NCBI GenBank assembly: GCA_945952575.1
Contig: CAMFIY010000210.1
Location: forward strand, 1 to 5,501
Source of the DNA: an uncultured Leucobacter sp.
GTDB lineage: Bacteria; Actinomycetota; Actinomycetes; Actinomycetales; Microbacteriaceae
Length of the DNA stretch: 5,501 bases
Direction of reading: 5' to 3'
Part shown: positions 1 through 5,500 of the stretch, one piece after another
Numbering within the stretch: position 1 is the first letter of the stretch
Layout: each line of letters begins with the position of its first letter
Notes under the pieces: model-generated
Told to the model about the DNA's origin: nothing
Databases searched by the model: none
The model's input: the letters and a program-made list of their open reading frames with translations, nothing else
Made by a program: the position numbers and the translations under genes

Positions 1-64
1 TCGGGTCCGCCATGGCCCGGCCGAGCCGGTTCATGACGTCGAGACGTGGAGCAATAGTCAGCAC
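1..64 (-). CDS. cmtR: CmtR-like ArsR-family metal-sensing repressor (N-terminal fragment, runs off the window)
   Basis: Only the first 21 codons are present. Read from a GTG at 64-62, the peptide is VLTIAPRLDVMNRLGRAMAD followed by P. The segment LGRAMADP is the helix-1 signature of the ArsR/SmtB winged-helix family. The whole N-terminus closely resembles actinobacterial CmtR proteins as I remember them; these repress a cadmium/lead export gene until Cd(II) or Pb(II) binds. The metal-ligand cysteines and the recognition helix lie outside the window, so the metal is not shown. I prefer GTG 64 over the in-frame ATG at 34 because the additional ten residues match the family and because a TATAGT -10 box at 76-71 would start transcription at about 64, giving a leaderless mRNA. 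It is on the same strand as the flavoprotein gene, with 48 bp between them and its own promoter. The regulated transporter would be expected further left. Confidence 0.66.
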   Translation of the reverse strand, partial: MLTIAPRLDVMNRLGRAMADP

Positions 65-75
65 ACACTGACTAT
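54..75. promoter_or_regulatory. Perfect inverted repeat, probable operator of the CmtR-like gene
   Basis: The arms ATAGTCAG (54-61) and CTGACTAT (68-75) are perfect reverse complements separated by CACACA. The repeat overlaps the probable minus-strand -10 box and the GTG start codon, so a bound dimer would block initiation. An 8-bp-arm palindrome directly over the promoter of an ArsR-family gene is the normal arrangement for autoregulation. Binding by this protein is inference. Confidence 0.72.
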
Positions 76-76
76 A
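71..76 (-). promoter_or_regulatory. -10 element of the CmtR-like gene
   Basis: TATAGT on the minus strand matches five of six positions of TATAAT. The seventh base after it is the G of the GTG start at 64, which predicts a leaderless transcript. No convincing -35 is seen; TTCGGT at 100-95 is the best poor match. The element lies partly inside the operator arm. Confidence 0.6.
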
Positions 77-112
77 CAGCCAGCACTGACATGAACCGAA
101 TGGGTAGTGAAC

Positions 113-1444
113 CTACGAGGCCGAACCCACGCCGAGCTGGATGAGCTGCGGGGCCGGCGCGCAACACGATCCCGTGCTGGCAGACTCGTCCGGCGCGTCG
201 AAGAGGCCGGAGCCTCCGCACACGCCGGTGTCCGGCAGAGCGAGCTCCACGCGCTCGGCGGCCTCGTGGTCCCCGGCGATCGCGGCGACGACGCTGCGCA
301 CCTGCTCGAACCCGGTCAGAGCCAGGAACGTCGGCGCACGCCCGTAGGACTTCGCACCGACGATGTAGAAGCCCGACTCGGGCTGGGCGAGATCAGCAGC
401 GCCCGTGGCCCGCACGGAGCCGCACGAGTGCACGTTCGGATCAACCTCCGCAGCGATCTTCGACGGGGCCTGCAGGCGCATGTCGAGGTCGAGACGGATC
501 TCCGAGAGGAAGGACAAGTCTGGGCGGAAGCCGGTCGCGACGAACACCCGAGCGGCAGGGTCGAGCCGGCGGCCGTCCTCCGCGATGAGCACCGCCTGAC
601 CGCCATCGATGACGACCTGCTCCGTGCGGAATCCAGTGACGAGATCGACGAGCCCGTCCTCGACGGCCTTCTTCGCCCGCTGTCCCAGCGCGCCGCGCTC
701 GGGCAGCTCGTCGGCGCTGCCGCCGCCGAAGGTGTTGCCGACCGCGCCGCGCCGGAGCACCCAGGTGATCCGCGTCCCCGGCTCGCGCTTGGCCACGCGA
801 GAGAGCGTACCGATCGTCGTCGCGGCGGAGTGGCCGTTGCCGACCACCACGATGTGCTGGCCAGCCAGCGCGGTCGCGTCCTCGATCGCGGGCATGCGAT
901 GCTCCAGGAGCTCCGCATCGACTGCAGCGCGTTCCCCGAGCGCGGGCAGCCCGTCAGCTCCGGCAGGGCTCGGAGTGCGCCAGGTGCCCGAAGCGTCGAT
1001 CACCGCACGCGCTTCGATCCGCTCCTCGGTGCCGTCCGCGCGCTCGACGTGGACGACGAAGGGCTGCTCGGCGCGGCCGGCGTCGACGGAGAGGTCACGG
1101 CCCTCCCGGCCGACGCCGACGACCCGCGTCCCGTAGCGCACGCGGTCGCCGAGCACATTGCTGAGGGGCGCGAGGTACCGCTCGATCCACTGCGCGCCGG
1201 TCGGGTAGCCCTGCGTCGGGGCCGACCATCCAGTCGGCTCCAGCAGACGTCGCGACGCGGGGTCGGTGAGCTCCGTCCACGGCGAGAACAAGCGCACGTG
1301 GCCCCATTCGGCCACAGCCGAAGCGGCGGCGTCGCCGGACTCCAGGACGAGCGGTTCGAGCCCCCGCTCGATCAGATGGGCTGCGGCGGCCAGTCCCTGC
1401 GGACCAGCACCGATGACGACGACAGGGTTCACTGCGACCTCCAT
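113..1444 (-). CDS. ArsO-like FAD/NAD(P)H-dependent flavoprotein of an arsenic-resistance locus
   Basis: The 443-residue predicted soluble protein has a two-dinucleotide-fold flavin monooxygenase architecture. An FAD-binding GAGPQG lies at residues 12-17 near the N-terminus. A second Rossmann motif, VVGNGHSA, at 200-207 is the probable NAD(P)H site. ATGFRPD at 303-309 is the ATG motif typical of this superfamily. There is no CxxC redox pair, which argues against thioredoxin reductase (ArsT). The C-terminal tail carries Cys409 and a Cys427-Cys428 pair, which could bind a metalloid. Position divergent to arsR supports the ArsO-like flavin monooxygenases found in actinobacterial ars clusters, whose exact reaction is poorly defined. 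The start is ATG 1444, five residues before the FAD-binding strand, with a GAAGAA ribosome site at 1459-1454. An in-frame ATG at 1489 lies inside the operator and is less likely. The symbol arsO is plausible but not certain. Confidence 0.82.
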   Translation of the reverse strand: MEVAVNPVVVIGAGPQGLAAAAHLIERGLEPLVLESGDAAASAVAEWGHVRLFSPWTELTDPASRRLLEPTGWSAPTQGYPTGAQWIERYLAPLSNVLGDRVRYGTRVVGVGREGRDLSVDAGRAEQPFVVHVERADGTEERIEARAVIDASGTWRTPSPAGADGLPALGERAAVDAELLEHRMPAIEDATALAGQHIVVVGNGHSAATTIGTLSRVAKREPGTRITWVLRRGAVGNTFGGGSADELPERGALGQRAKKAVEDGLVDLVTGFRTEQVVIDGGQAVLIAEDGRRLDPAARVFVATGFRPDLSFLSEIRLDLDMRLQAPSKIAAEVDPNVHSCGSVRATGAADLAQPESGFYIVGAKSYGRAPTFLALTGFEQVRSVVAAIAGDHEAAERVELALPDTGVCGGSGLFDAPDESASTGSCCAPAPQLIQLGVGSAS

Positions 1445-1475
1445 GCATTGACGTTCTTCGATGTGAGACAAGACG

Positions 1476-1504
1476 ATCCTGACGCTCATATCGACAGATG
1501 TCAA
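1476..1504 (-). promoter_or_regulatory. Promoter of the flavoprotein gene
   Basis: On the minus strand a perfect -35 TTGACA (1504-1499) is followed after 17 bp by CAGGAT (1481-1476), an acceptable high-GC -10. Transcription would begin near 1469, giving a 5' leader of about 25 nt before ATG 1444. The -35 box lies within the right arm of the shared palindrome. Confidence 0.55.
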
Positions 1505-1507
1505 TAC
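1488..1507. promoter_or_regulatory. Probable ArsR operator shared by arsR and the flavoprotein gene
   Basis: ATATCGACA (1488-1496) and TGTCAATAC (1499-1507) form an imperfect palindrome, seven of nine positions paired around a GA centre. It covers the predicted -35 boxes of both divergent promoters, so one ArsR dimer could repress both. Such near-palindromes between arsR and a divergent gene are typical of the family. Occupancy by ArsR is inferred. Confidence 0.68.
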
Positions 1508-1519
1508 GTCGGGCAGAAT
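1491..1519 (+). promoter_or_regulatory. Promoter of arsR (leaderless)
   Basis: TCGACA (1491-1496) is five of six to the -35 consensus. After 17 bp comes CAGAAT (1514-1519), four of six to -10. Transcription would start at about 1525-1526, at or next to the A of the arsR ATG. No Shine-Dalgarno sequence precedes that ATG, which agrees with a leaderless mRNA. Confidence 0.5.
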
Positions 1520-1525
1520 AGAGCC

Positions 1526-1867
1526 ATGAACGCACTGCCCGTCACCATCGACACCAGCGCCGACTCCTGCTGCACCCCCGGCCAGGCGATGGACGACGGC
1601 ACCGCCCACGACCTCGCGAAGGTCTTCAAGGCCCTCGGCGACCCGACGCGGGTGAAGCTGCTCTCGATGATCGTCGGGAGCAGCGCCGGCGAGATGTGCG
1701 TCTGCGACCTCACCGACCCCGTGGGCCTGTCGCAGCCGACGATCTCCCACCACATGAAGCTGCTCGTCGAGGCCGGCCTCGTCACGCGCGAGCAGCGCGG
1801 GAAATGGGCGTACTACCAGCCGACCACCGGCACGCTCGCCGACGCGGCGAAGGCGCTGCTGGGCTGA
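1526..1867 (+). CDS. arsR: ArsR, arsenite-responsive winged-helix repressor
   Basis: The 113-residue protein has the full ArsR/SmtB fold. KALGDPTRVKLLSMI (35-49) is the opening helix pair. CVCDL (58-62) is the helix-3 metalloid motif. LSQPTISHHMKLLVEAGLV (68-86) is the recognition helix and turn, and KWAYYQP (93-99) is the wing. Metalloid binding is expected to release the operator at 1488-1507 and switch on arsR and the divergent flavoprotein. Cysteines occur at 15, 16, 58 and 60. This combines the N-terminal pair of the Corynebacterium glutamicum ArsR type with the CxC of the E. coli type. The start ATG 1526 is chosen because residues before it in the open frame are antisense to the flavoprotein. 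The C-terminus looks complete, yet the stop is only 9 bp from the oppositely oriented zinc-ribbon gene. No efflux gene follows on the plus strand. Confidence 0.93.
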   Translation: MNALPVTIDTSADSCCTPGQAMDDGTAHDLAKVFKALGDPTRVKLLSMIVGSSAGEMCVCDLTDPVGLSQPTISHHMKLLVEAGLVTREQRGKWAYYQPTTGTLADAAKALLG

Positions 1868-1876
1868 GCTTCGTTG

Positions 1877-3796
1877 TCAGTCGGACACCGAGCGGATCTT
1901 TGGGTAGTCGGACCAGTCCCCACTGGCGAGGCGCGACCACGCGGCGGCCGACGCCGGCGTTATGCCGAGCAAGTCGGACACGATCCGCGGGTGCATCTGC
2001 CGGGTGAGTTCGATGAGGGCGGTCGTCCGGGCGCTTCCGGAGCGGAGCCCTTCGGCGCGGAGGCGGCGACTGATCGGCCCCGGGGTGAGATGGAGCCCCG
2101 GGTTTCTGCCGGGGAATAGCCATCCTTCGGGATGGCGCATCGACGCGTCGACCAGGTCGATGATCGCGTCTCCGAGAATCTTGGGGAGCTCGATAGGTTC
2201 CGCCCCGATAGTGAGCTTCACGGGCTGGGAGGTCGCGTCGACCTGATCGCGGGTGAGGGTGATGATGCGGGTGAGCTGAATGCCGTAGAGGAGAACGAGC
2301 AGGCCCGCAGCACGGGTCTTCGAGTCCATGTCCGAATCGGTGAGGAATCGACGGGCCATCTGCCATCGATGGTCGGACTCGTAGTGCCGGCCCTCGAGGC
2401 GACTCGGCCGGAACTCGACGCGTAGGGTGCTCAACTGGTGGCGTCGCAACCAGCGGGTGAATGGTGCCAACGCGTCCCGCTGACTCGGGGAGTCCGTGAG
2501 GAACGCGTCGAGGCGGCGTTGGGGGAAGGTGGCGAGCGTCTCGCGCTGCGATCGGATTTCGTGCAGGAGCGCGGCACAGTACTTGAGCGCTGCGCGTTGC
2601 CGTTGGAAGCCAGCCGCAGGGCTCGACGGGCCGCGAGACACCGCCCGGAATGCGCGCGTCGAACGGAGCAACTCCCAGGTGCAGTACCGGCGCAGGACAA
2701 GCCGGTCTTCGGCGTGCCCAACCTCCGATAGCCAGTTCTCGAGCCAGTGGTCGAAGCGCGCGGCCTCGACGTCAAGCTCCGGCAGTACGCCGGAGCGAAC
2801 CAGCAGCGAAAGGAGGAATGCCACGGACTGCCCCGACTGGGCTCTGGTCATGATCGCGTCGGCGGCGAGAGGCAGGGTTCCCTCGGCGAGTTCGCGGAGC
2901 ACGGCGGCACATTTGCTCTTGTGCTGCCACCGCTCCAGAGAATTCGCCTTGCCATGGTGCGTGAGCAGGTAGTCAGCAAGAGGCTGAAGCTCCGGGCGGA
3001 TATCACCGGCCTCATCGCAGAGGAGTCGCTGGATGGTGATCGGGCGGCGGCACTCGGCGCAGAGGCGATGCTTGCGCACTTCTTCGATTGAACCGCAGCC
3101 GGGACACGCCATCGTGATCGGCGTGCCGGCGCAATCCGCGCAGACCTTCTGGTCGTTCATGAACCCGGTGAGGAACACCTTGCGCCCGCATTCAGGGCAG
3201 GGTTGCGGCGTGCGCATCGCGTAGTAGCAGCGGGCGCAGACGCGTCGCCCGTCGAGATGGGATGCGACCCGGCCGGGCTCTCCGCAGAGCCCGCAGGTCT
3301 TGACTGGCGCGGTGTAACAGGCCAGGCAGACGAGCTCGGGGCGACGGACGACGATGGTCGCGTGCTGACCGCACCGGGAGCAATGGTCGAAGGAACGGGG
3401 ATCAGCACGCCAGCATTCACGGCAGTACCGCTTCCCGTCGATGGTGCGCTGCACCGGCCTCACCTGGCCGCAGGTCGCGCATGCGACGGATCTGGCGTTC
3501 CGTTCGCAGCGGGAGCAGCGACGTCCGCCGCTCGGCGTCTTGTGCGGCATGCGGACAGCACGGCCGCACGACTCGCACGTCGGCAGGACAACCCGACTCG
3601 CGCCCTCGGCGACGAGCGCGTGCGCAAGGTCCTGAACCGTCACAGGCACATTCGCGTGACGTCCTTCGAGAACTCCGGGTTGCTTGAGGAGAGCGAGCTC
3701 GAGCAGGCGTTGCGTGAGCGGCACCGGAGCGACCGTGCTCACGATCTCAACGAGACGTTCCGTCGGGATCTCGATCGCGACCCACTGGATGAGCAT
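1877..3796 (-). CDS. Large zinc-ribbon protein with divergent tyrosine-recombinase-like C-terminal domain
   Basis: About 639 residues. After a 70-residue leader come six tandem C4 zinc ribbons, each CxxC...CxxC: C74/77-C94/97, C106/109-C125/128, C139/142-C157/160, C168/171-C187/190, C200/203-C219/222 and C231/234-C246/249. A helical core-binding-like region follows at roughly 270-480. The C-terminus (about 490-639) keeps the outline of an integrase catalytic domain: LLVLLYGIQLTRIITLTRDQV resembles box I, and SART...VSDLLGI resembles box II. The normal HxxR, LGH and Tyr residues are not in place; Tyr631 is the only late candidate nucleophile. It is probably a DNA-binding partner of the upstream recombinase. 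ATG 3796 is chosen because AGAGGT lies just upstream. A GTG at 3838, 6 bp after the previous stop, would add 14 residues but has no ribosome site. Function is inferred from domains and neighbours. Confidence 0.8.
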   Translation of the reverse strand: MLIQWVAIEIPTERLVEIVSTVAPVPLTQRLLELALLKQPGVLEGRHANVPVTVQDLAHALVAEGASRVVLPTCESCGRAVRMPHKTPSGGRRCSRCERNARSVACATCGQVRPVQRTIDGKRYCRECWRADPRSFDHCSRCGQHATIVVRRPELVCLACYTAPVKTCGLCGEPGRVASHLDGRRVCARCYYAMRTPQPCPECGRKVFLTGFMNDQKVCADCAGTPITMACPGCGSIEEVRKHRLCAECRRPITIQRLLCDEAGDIRPELQPLADYLLTHHGKANSLERWQHKSKCAAVLRELAEGTLPLAADAIMTRAQSGQSVAFLLSLLVRSGVLPELDVEAARFDHWLENWLSEVGHAEDRLVLRRYCTWELLRSTRAFRAVSRGPSSPAAGFQRQRAALKYCAALLHEIRSQRETLATFPQRRLDAFLTDSPSQRDALAPFTRWLRRHQLSTLRVEFRPSRLEGRHYESDHRWQMARRFLTDSDMDSKTRAAGLLVLLYGIQLTRIITLTRDQVDATSQPVKLTIGAEPIELPKILGDAIIDLVDASMRHPEGWLFPGRNPGLHLTPGPISRRLRAEGLRSGSARTTALIELTRQMHPRIVSDLLGITPASAAAWSRLASGDWSDYPKIRSVSD

Positions 3797-3844
3797 CACG
3801 ACCTCTGCGACACGCGGCTCCTGCGGCGGCTTGGCCACGACGGT

Positions 3845-4180
3845 CTACTTGGTGCGTGGACGGCGGATGGTGGCGCGAACGGGCCTGAGATCGCCGATCG
3901 ACCCGCGAGTCGCTTCTTCGCCCACGGCGATCGGGGTCGCGGCCTCGCGGCGGGTGATCGTCACAAGATCGTCGAGGGAGCACTCCAGCGCGTCGCAGAG
4001 TGCGGCGAGGACGTCGAGACGCACCCGTTGCGGCGGTTGCGTCACCAGCCGATAGACCTGCTCTCGGGAGAGGCCGATGCCGCGCTCCTCAAGCAGAGGT
4101 CTCAGTTTGGAGGTCTGGAAGATGCCGCGTGACGCCATCACGCTGCGCAGGTTCCATCCGGTCTCAAGTTCAACGGTCAT
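3845..4180 (-). CDS. Small XRE/Cro-type helix-turn-helix protein of the recombinase trio
   Basis: The 111-residue protein has a Cro/C1-type helix-turn-helix. Residues 24-47 (SKLRPLLEERGIGLSREQVY and the next few) hold the two DNA-binding helices. LDVLAALCDALECSLDDLV (55-73) is the closing helix and the family's usual end. A basic tail (RRPRTK) follows an Ala/Pro linker. The start ATG 4180 overlaps the recombinase TGA (ATGA, 4180-4177), and AAGGAG at 4193-4188 lies 7 nt upstream, so translation is probably coupled but also independently efficient. It could repress the element's promoter at 5301-5328, act as a directionality factor, or, like the small third protein of Tn554-type elements, assist recombination. 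The sequence does not decide between these. It retains its own ribosome site, so it may still be expressed despite the frameshift upstream. Confidence 0.84.
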   Translation of the reverse strand: MTVELETGWNLRSVMASRGIFQTSKLRPLLEERGIGLSREQVYRLVTQPPQRVRLDVLAALCDALECSLDDLVTITRREAATPIAVGEEATRGSIGDLRPVRATIRRPRTK

Positions 4181-4187
4181 TCCGCTT

Positions 4188-4193
4188 CTCCTT
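4188..4193 (-). promoter_or_regulatory. Strong ribosome binding site of the helix-turn-helix gene
   Basis: AAGGAG on the minus strand ends 7 nt before ATG 4180. It lies inside the last codons of the recombinase gene. It fixes the start of the small gene and lets it be translated even if the broken recombinase frame is not. Confidence 0.8.
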
Positions 4194-4866
4194 CGATGAG
4201 GGCCTTCAATGCCTCTGCAAGCACCCGGTTCTTGTAGTCCGAACTGACGGAGGCGTAGATCGACGTCGTCGACGCGTGCATGTGCCCGACCTGCTCCTGC
4301 ACGAATCGCTCGGCGTAGCCGAACTCGAGCAGGTGCGTGACGTAGGAATGCCGGAGGCTGTGCAGCGTCAGATCCTTCGACAGGCCGGCCTCGTCCCGCA
4401 GTTCCGCGAACCTCCGGTCGAGATAGCCGGCGGACAGGCGGGTGCGTCGCTCGGTCACCCAGAGCGCGTCGAGGTCGTCACCGGGCGCAAACCGTTCCCG
4501 GGCCTGTTCGAGCCACTGCTGCATGCCCGGCACCCACCAGTCGAACTCCGGCACCAGCAGCACTGTGCGACGACGAGGAGCGCCGCCGCCAGCCGCCTTC
4601 GCCCACCGCACGTGGATCGCACCGTAGCGTCCCCATTGGCGCATCTTGGCGTTGTGGTGCAGGTCGACGGTGTCGAGCATCACCACCTCGGTGCGGCGCA
4701 GCCCGAACGCGTAGACCGTCTTCAGCAGCTGCGCGTCCCGCAGCGCCCCGAGCGCGCCTTTTCGTCCCGAGCTCACGAGCAACTCAACCCGGGCGTCAGC
4801 GGTGTCGAACAGGCGCTCCACCTCGTCGTAGGTGAACGGCCGGCGCTTTCCGTCGCCCTCGAACTC

Positions 4867-4871
4867 AACCG
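4867..4871 (-). other. Frameshift position in the recombinase gene
   Basis: On the minus strand the upstream frame reads GCG CAT CGG TTG AGT, and the downstream frame reads GTT GAG TTC GAG. Adding one G (CGG GTT GAG) restores a smooth reading, AHR-VEFEGDGKRRPF, that fits this recombinase family. The simplest history is loss of one G from a GGG run. Confidence 0.8.
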
Positions 4872-5282
4872 ATGCGCGACCGTGTTCCATGGCAAGCACA
4901 CCTGCGACGGGATCTCGCCGAACTCCCGTTCGCAGATCTCCATCCAGTCGTACAACGGATTCGTCAGGTAGTCGCAGAACCCGCGGATTGCGCCATGGTG
5001 GTGACGCAGAGTGGACAGCGCCAGCCTGCGATCGGTGGCTTCCCTTGTGAACTCGTCAACGTCAGCGACCGTCCACTTCCACGGCGGCTTGTCCGCGAAC
5101 TCCCGGAAGCGGGCCACCGTCGCCACGCGGTTCTGGATGGTCTGCTCACGGAGCCCTCGCGACAGCTGCTGATTCCGCCAGCCGTCCATCATCGCGTCGA
5201 AGACCTGCTGCTCCGGGTTCGCCAAAGCGACGTTCAACGCCGAGGTGAGCAGTCGAAGTGCGGCTGGAGAGCTCCCAAAATC

Positions 5283-5297
5283 TTGCATTAGATGCAA
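5283..5297. repeat. Perfect inverted repeat over the recombinase start codon
   Basis: TTGCAT (5283-5288) and ATGCAA (5292-5297) are separated by TAG. The left arm contains the recombinase ATG read on the minus strand. It could be an operator for the element's helix-turn-helix protein or a recombinase arm site. The short arms could also arise by chance. Confidence 0.5.
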
Positions 5298-5300
5298 CAA

Positions 5301-5328
5301 AGTATGGGATAGTGCATCACCGAGTCAA
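5301..5328 (-). promoter_or_regulatory. Promoter of the recombinase operon
   Basis: On the minus strand TTGACT (5328-5323) is five of six to the -35 consensus. After 16 bp comes CATACT (5306-5301), four of six to -10. Transcription would start around 5294, only a few bases before ATG 5288, and there is no Shine-Dalgarno sequence, so a nearly leaderless mRNA is predicted. The inverted repeat at 5283-5297 covers the start point. Confidence 0.5.
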
Positions 5329-5419
5329 GTCGGATCTTGGGAGGCGCGTGATCTCGCTGTTAGGGTCAGAGCGGACCAGCCCGACCGAGACCAATAGTCC
5401 TCGTTTGCAAGTGTCAACA

Positions 5420-5436
5420 GTTGCATTCGCTGCAAC
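5420..5436. repeat. Perfect inverted repeat, candidate crossover or operator site
   Basis: GTTGCA (5420-5425) and TGCAAC (5431-5436) flank TTCGC. The TTGCA core also occurs in TTGCAA at 5405-5410 and in the repeat at 5283-5297. Short inverted arms around a 5-8 bp centre are the form of tyrosine-recombinase core sites, and the position just upstream of the recombinase gene is usual for such a site. No direct evidence of recombination is visible. Confidence 0.45.
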
Positions 5437-5476
5437 ATGCGAGGGTTCGCCATTCGGGATATCTAGGCAGTGATAT

Positions 5477-5500
5477 ATCTCTAACTCTGAGAGATTTCTC
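5477..5500. repeat. AT-rich nested inverted repeats at the right edge
   Basis: ATCTCT (5477-5482) pairs with AGAGAT (5490-5495). CTCT-G-AGAG (5485-5493) and GAGA-TT-TCTC (5491-5500) are nested with it. The last 41 bases are about 37% GC by my count, far below the coding regions. This may be the edge of the element or a promoter/operator for a gene beyond the window. Confidence 0.35.

Larger units (their letters stand above)
4177..5288 (-). pseudogene. Tyrosine recombinase/integrase, interrupted by a one-base frameshift
   Basis: The N-terminal part reads from ATG 5288 (MQDFGSSPAALRLLTSALNV...) to about 4869, and the catalytic part continues in another frame to the TGA at 4179-4177. Joining them at CGG/GTT gives a continuous protein of about 370 residues. 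It has an N-terminal SAM-like core-binding domain (about 30-125) and a C-terminal catalytic domain (about 145-370). All catalytic residues are visible in the second part, in joined numbering: Arg198 (YAFGLRR), Lys231 (RWAK), His310 and Arg313 (LHSLRHSYVTHL), His336 (VGHMHAS) and Tyr345 (SIYASV). This is the enzyme expected to cut and rejoin DNA for the element. The catalytic frame alone is open from ATG 4899 but would lack the core-binding domain, so it is unlikely to be active. The start is ATG 5288 because upstream TTG codons at 5300 and 5297 are weaker. The break may be decay, a sequencing error in a G run, or recoding. Confidence 0.85.

Noticed and set aside
65..112. Terminator after the flavoprotein gene
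   Set aside because: No stem followed by a T run exists on the minus strand here. The only strong palindrome nearby (54-75) has no T tract and fits an operator better.
107..1525. Very long plus-strand open frame running antisense through the flavoprotein gene and in frame into arsR
   Set aside because: The peptide is Arg/Ala/Glu-rich without any motif, and the opposite strand encodes a clear flavoprotein. Long antisense frames are common in GC-rich genes. Only the part from ATG 1526 is ArsR.
1445..1753. N-terminal extension of the flavoprotein up to 1753 or to ATG 1489
   Set aside because: The extension is antisense to arsR or lies inside the operator, and the FAD-binding strand begins right after ATG 1444.
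3203..4132. 309-codon plus-strand open frame
   Set aside because: It is antisense to the zinc-ribbon and HTH genes, has no recognisable domain, and owes its length to GC-rich codon bias.
4861..4880. Programmed -1 ribosomal frameshift in the recombinase
   Set aside because: A -1 slip would join the frames, but there is no X XXY YYZ heptamer and I see no obvious stimulatory structure. Loss of a G is simpler. Kept only as an alternative.
4000..4971. 323-codon plus-strand open frame
   Set aside because: It lies antisense to the HTH gene and the catalytic half of the recombinase, with no motif in its translation.
1893..5341. Possible element-end direct repeat: CGGATCTT-T-GGG at 1893-1904 and CGGATCTTGGG at 5331-5341
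   Set aside because: One copy is inside the zinc-ribbon coding region, the match needs a gap, and a match of this length is expected by chance in 5.5 kb.
5258..5473. 71-codon plus-strand open frame over the recombinase promoter region
   Set aside because: It overlaps the recombinase start, has no domain or ribosome site, and crosses the repeat-rich non-coding stretch.
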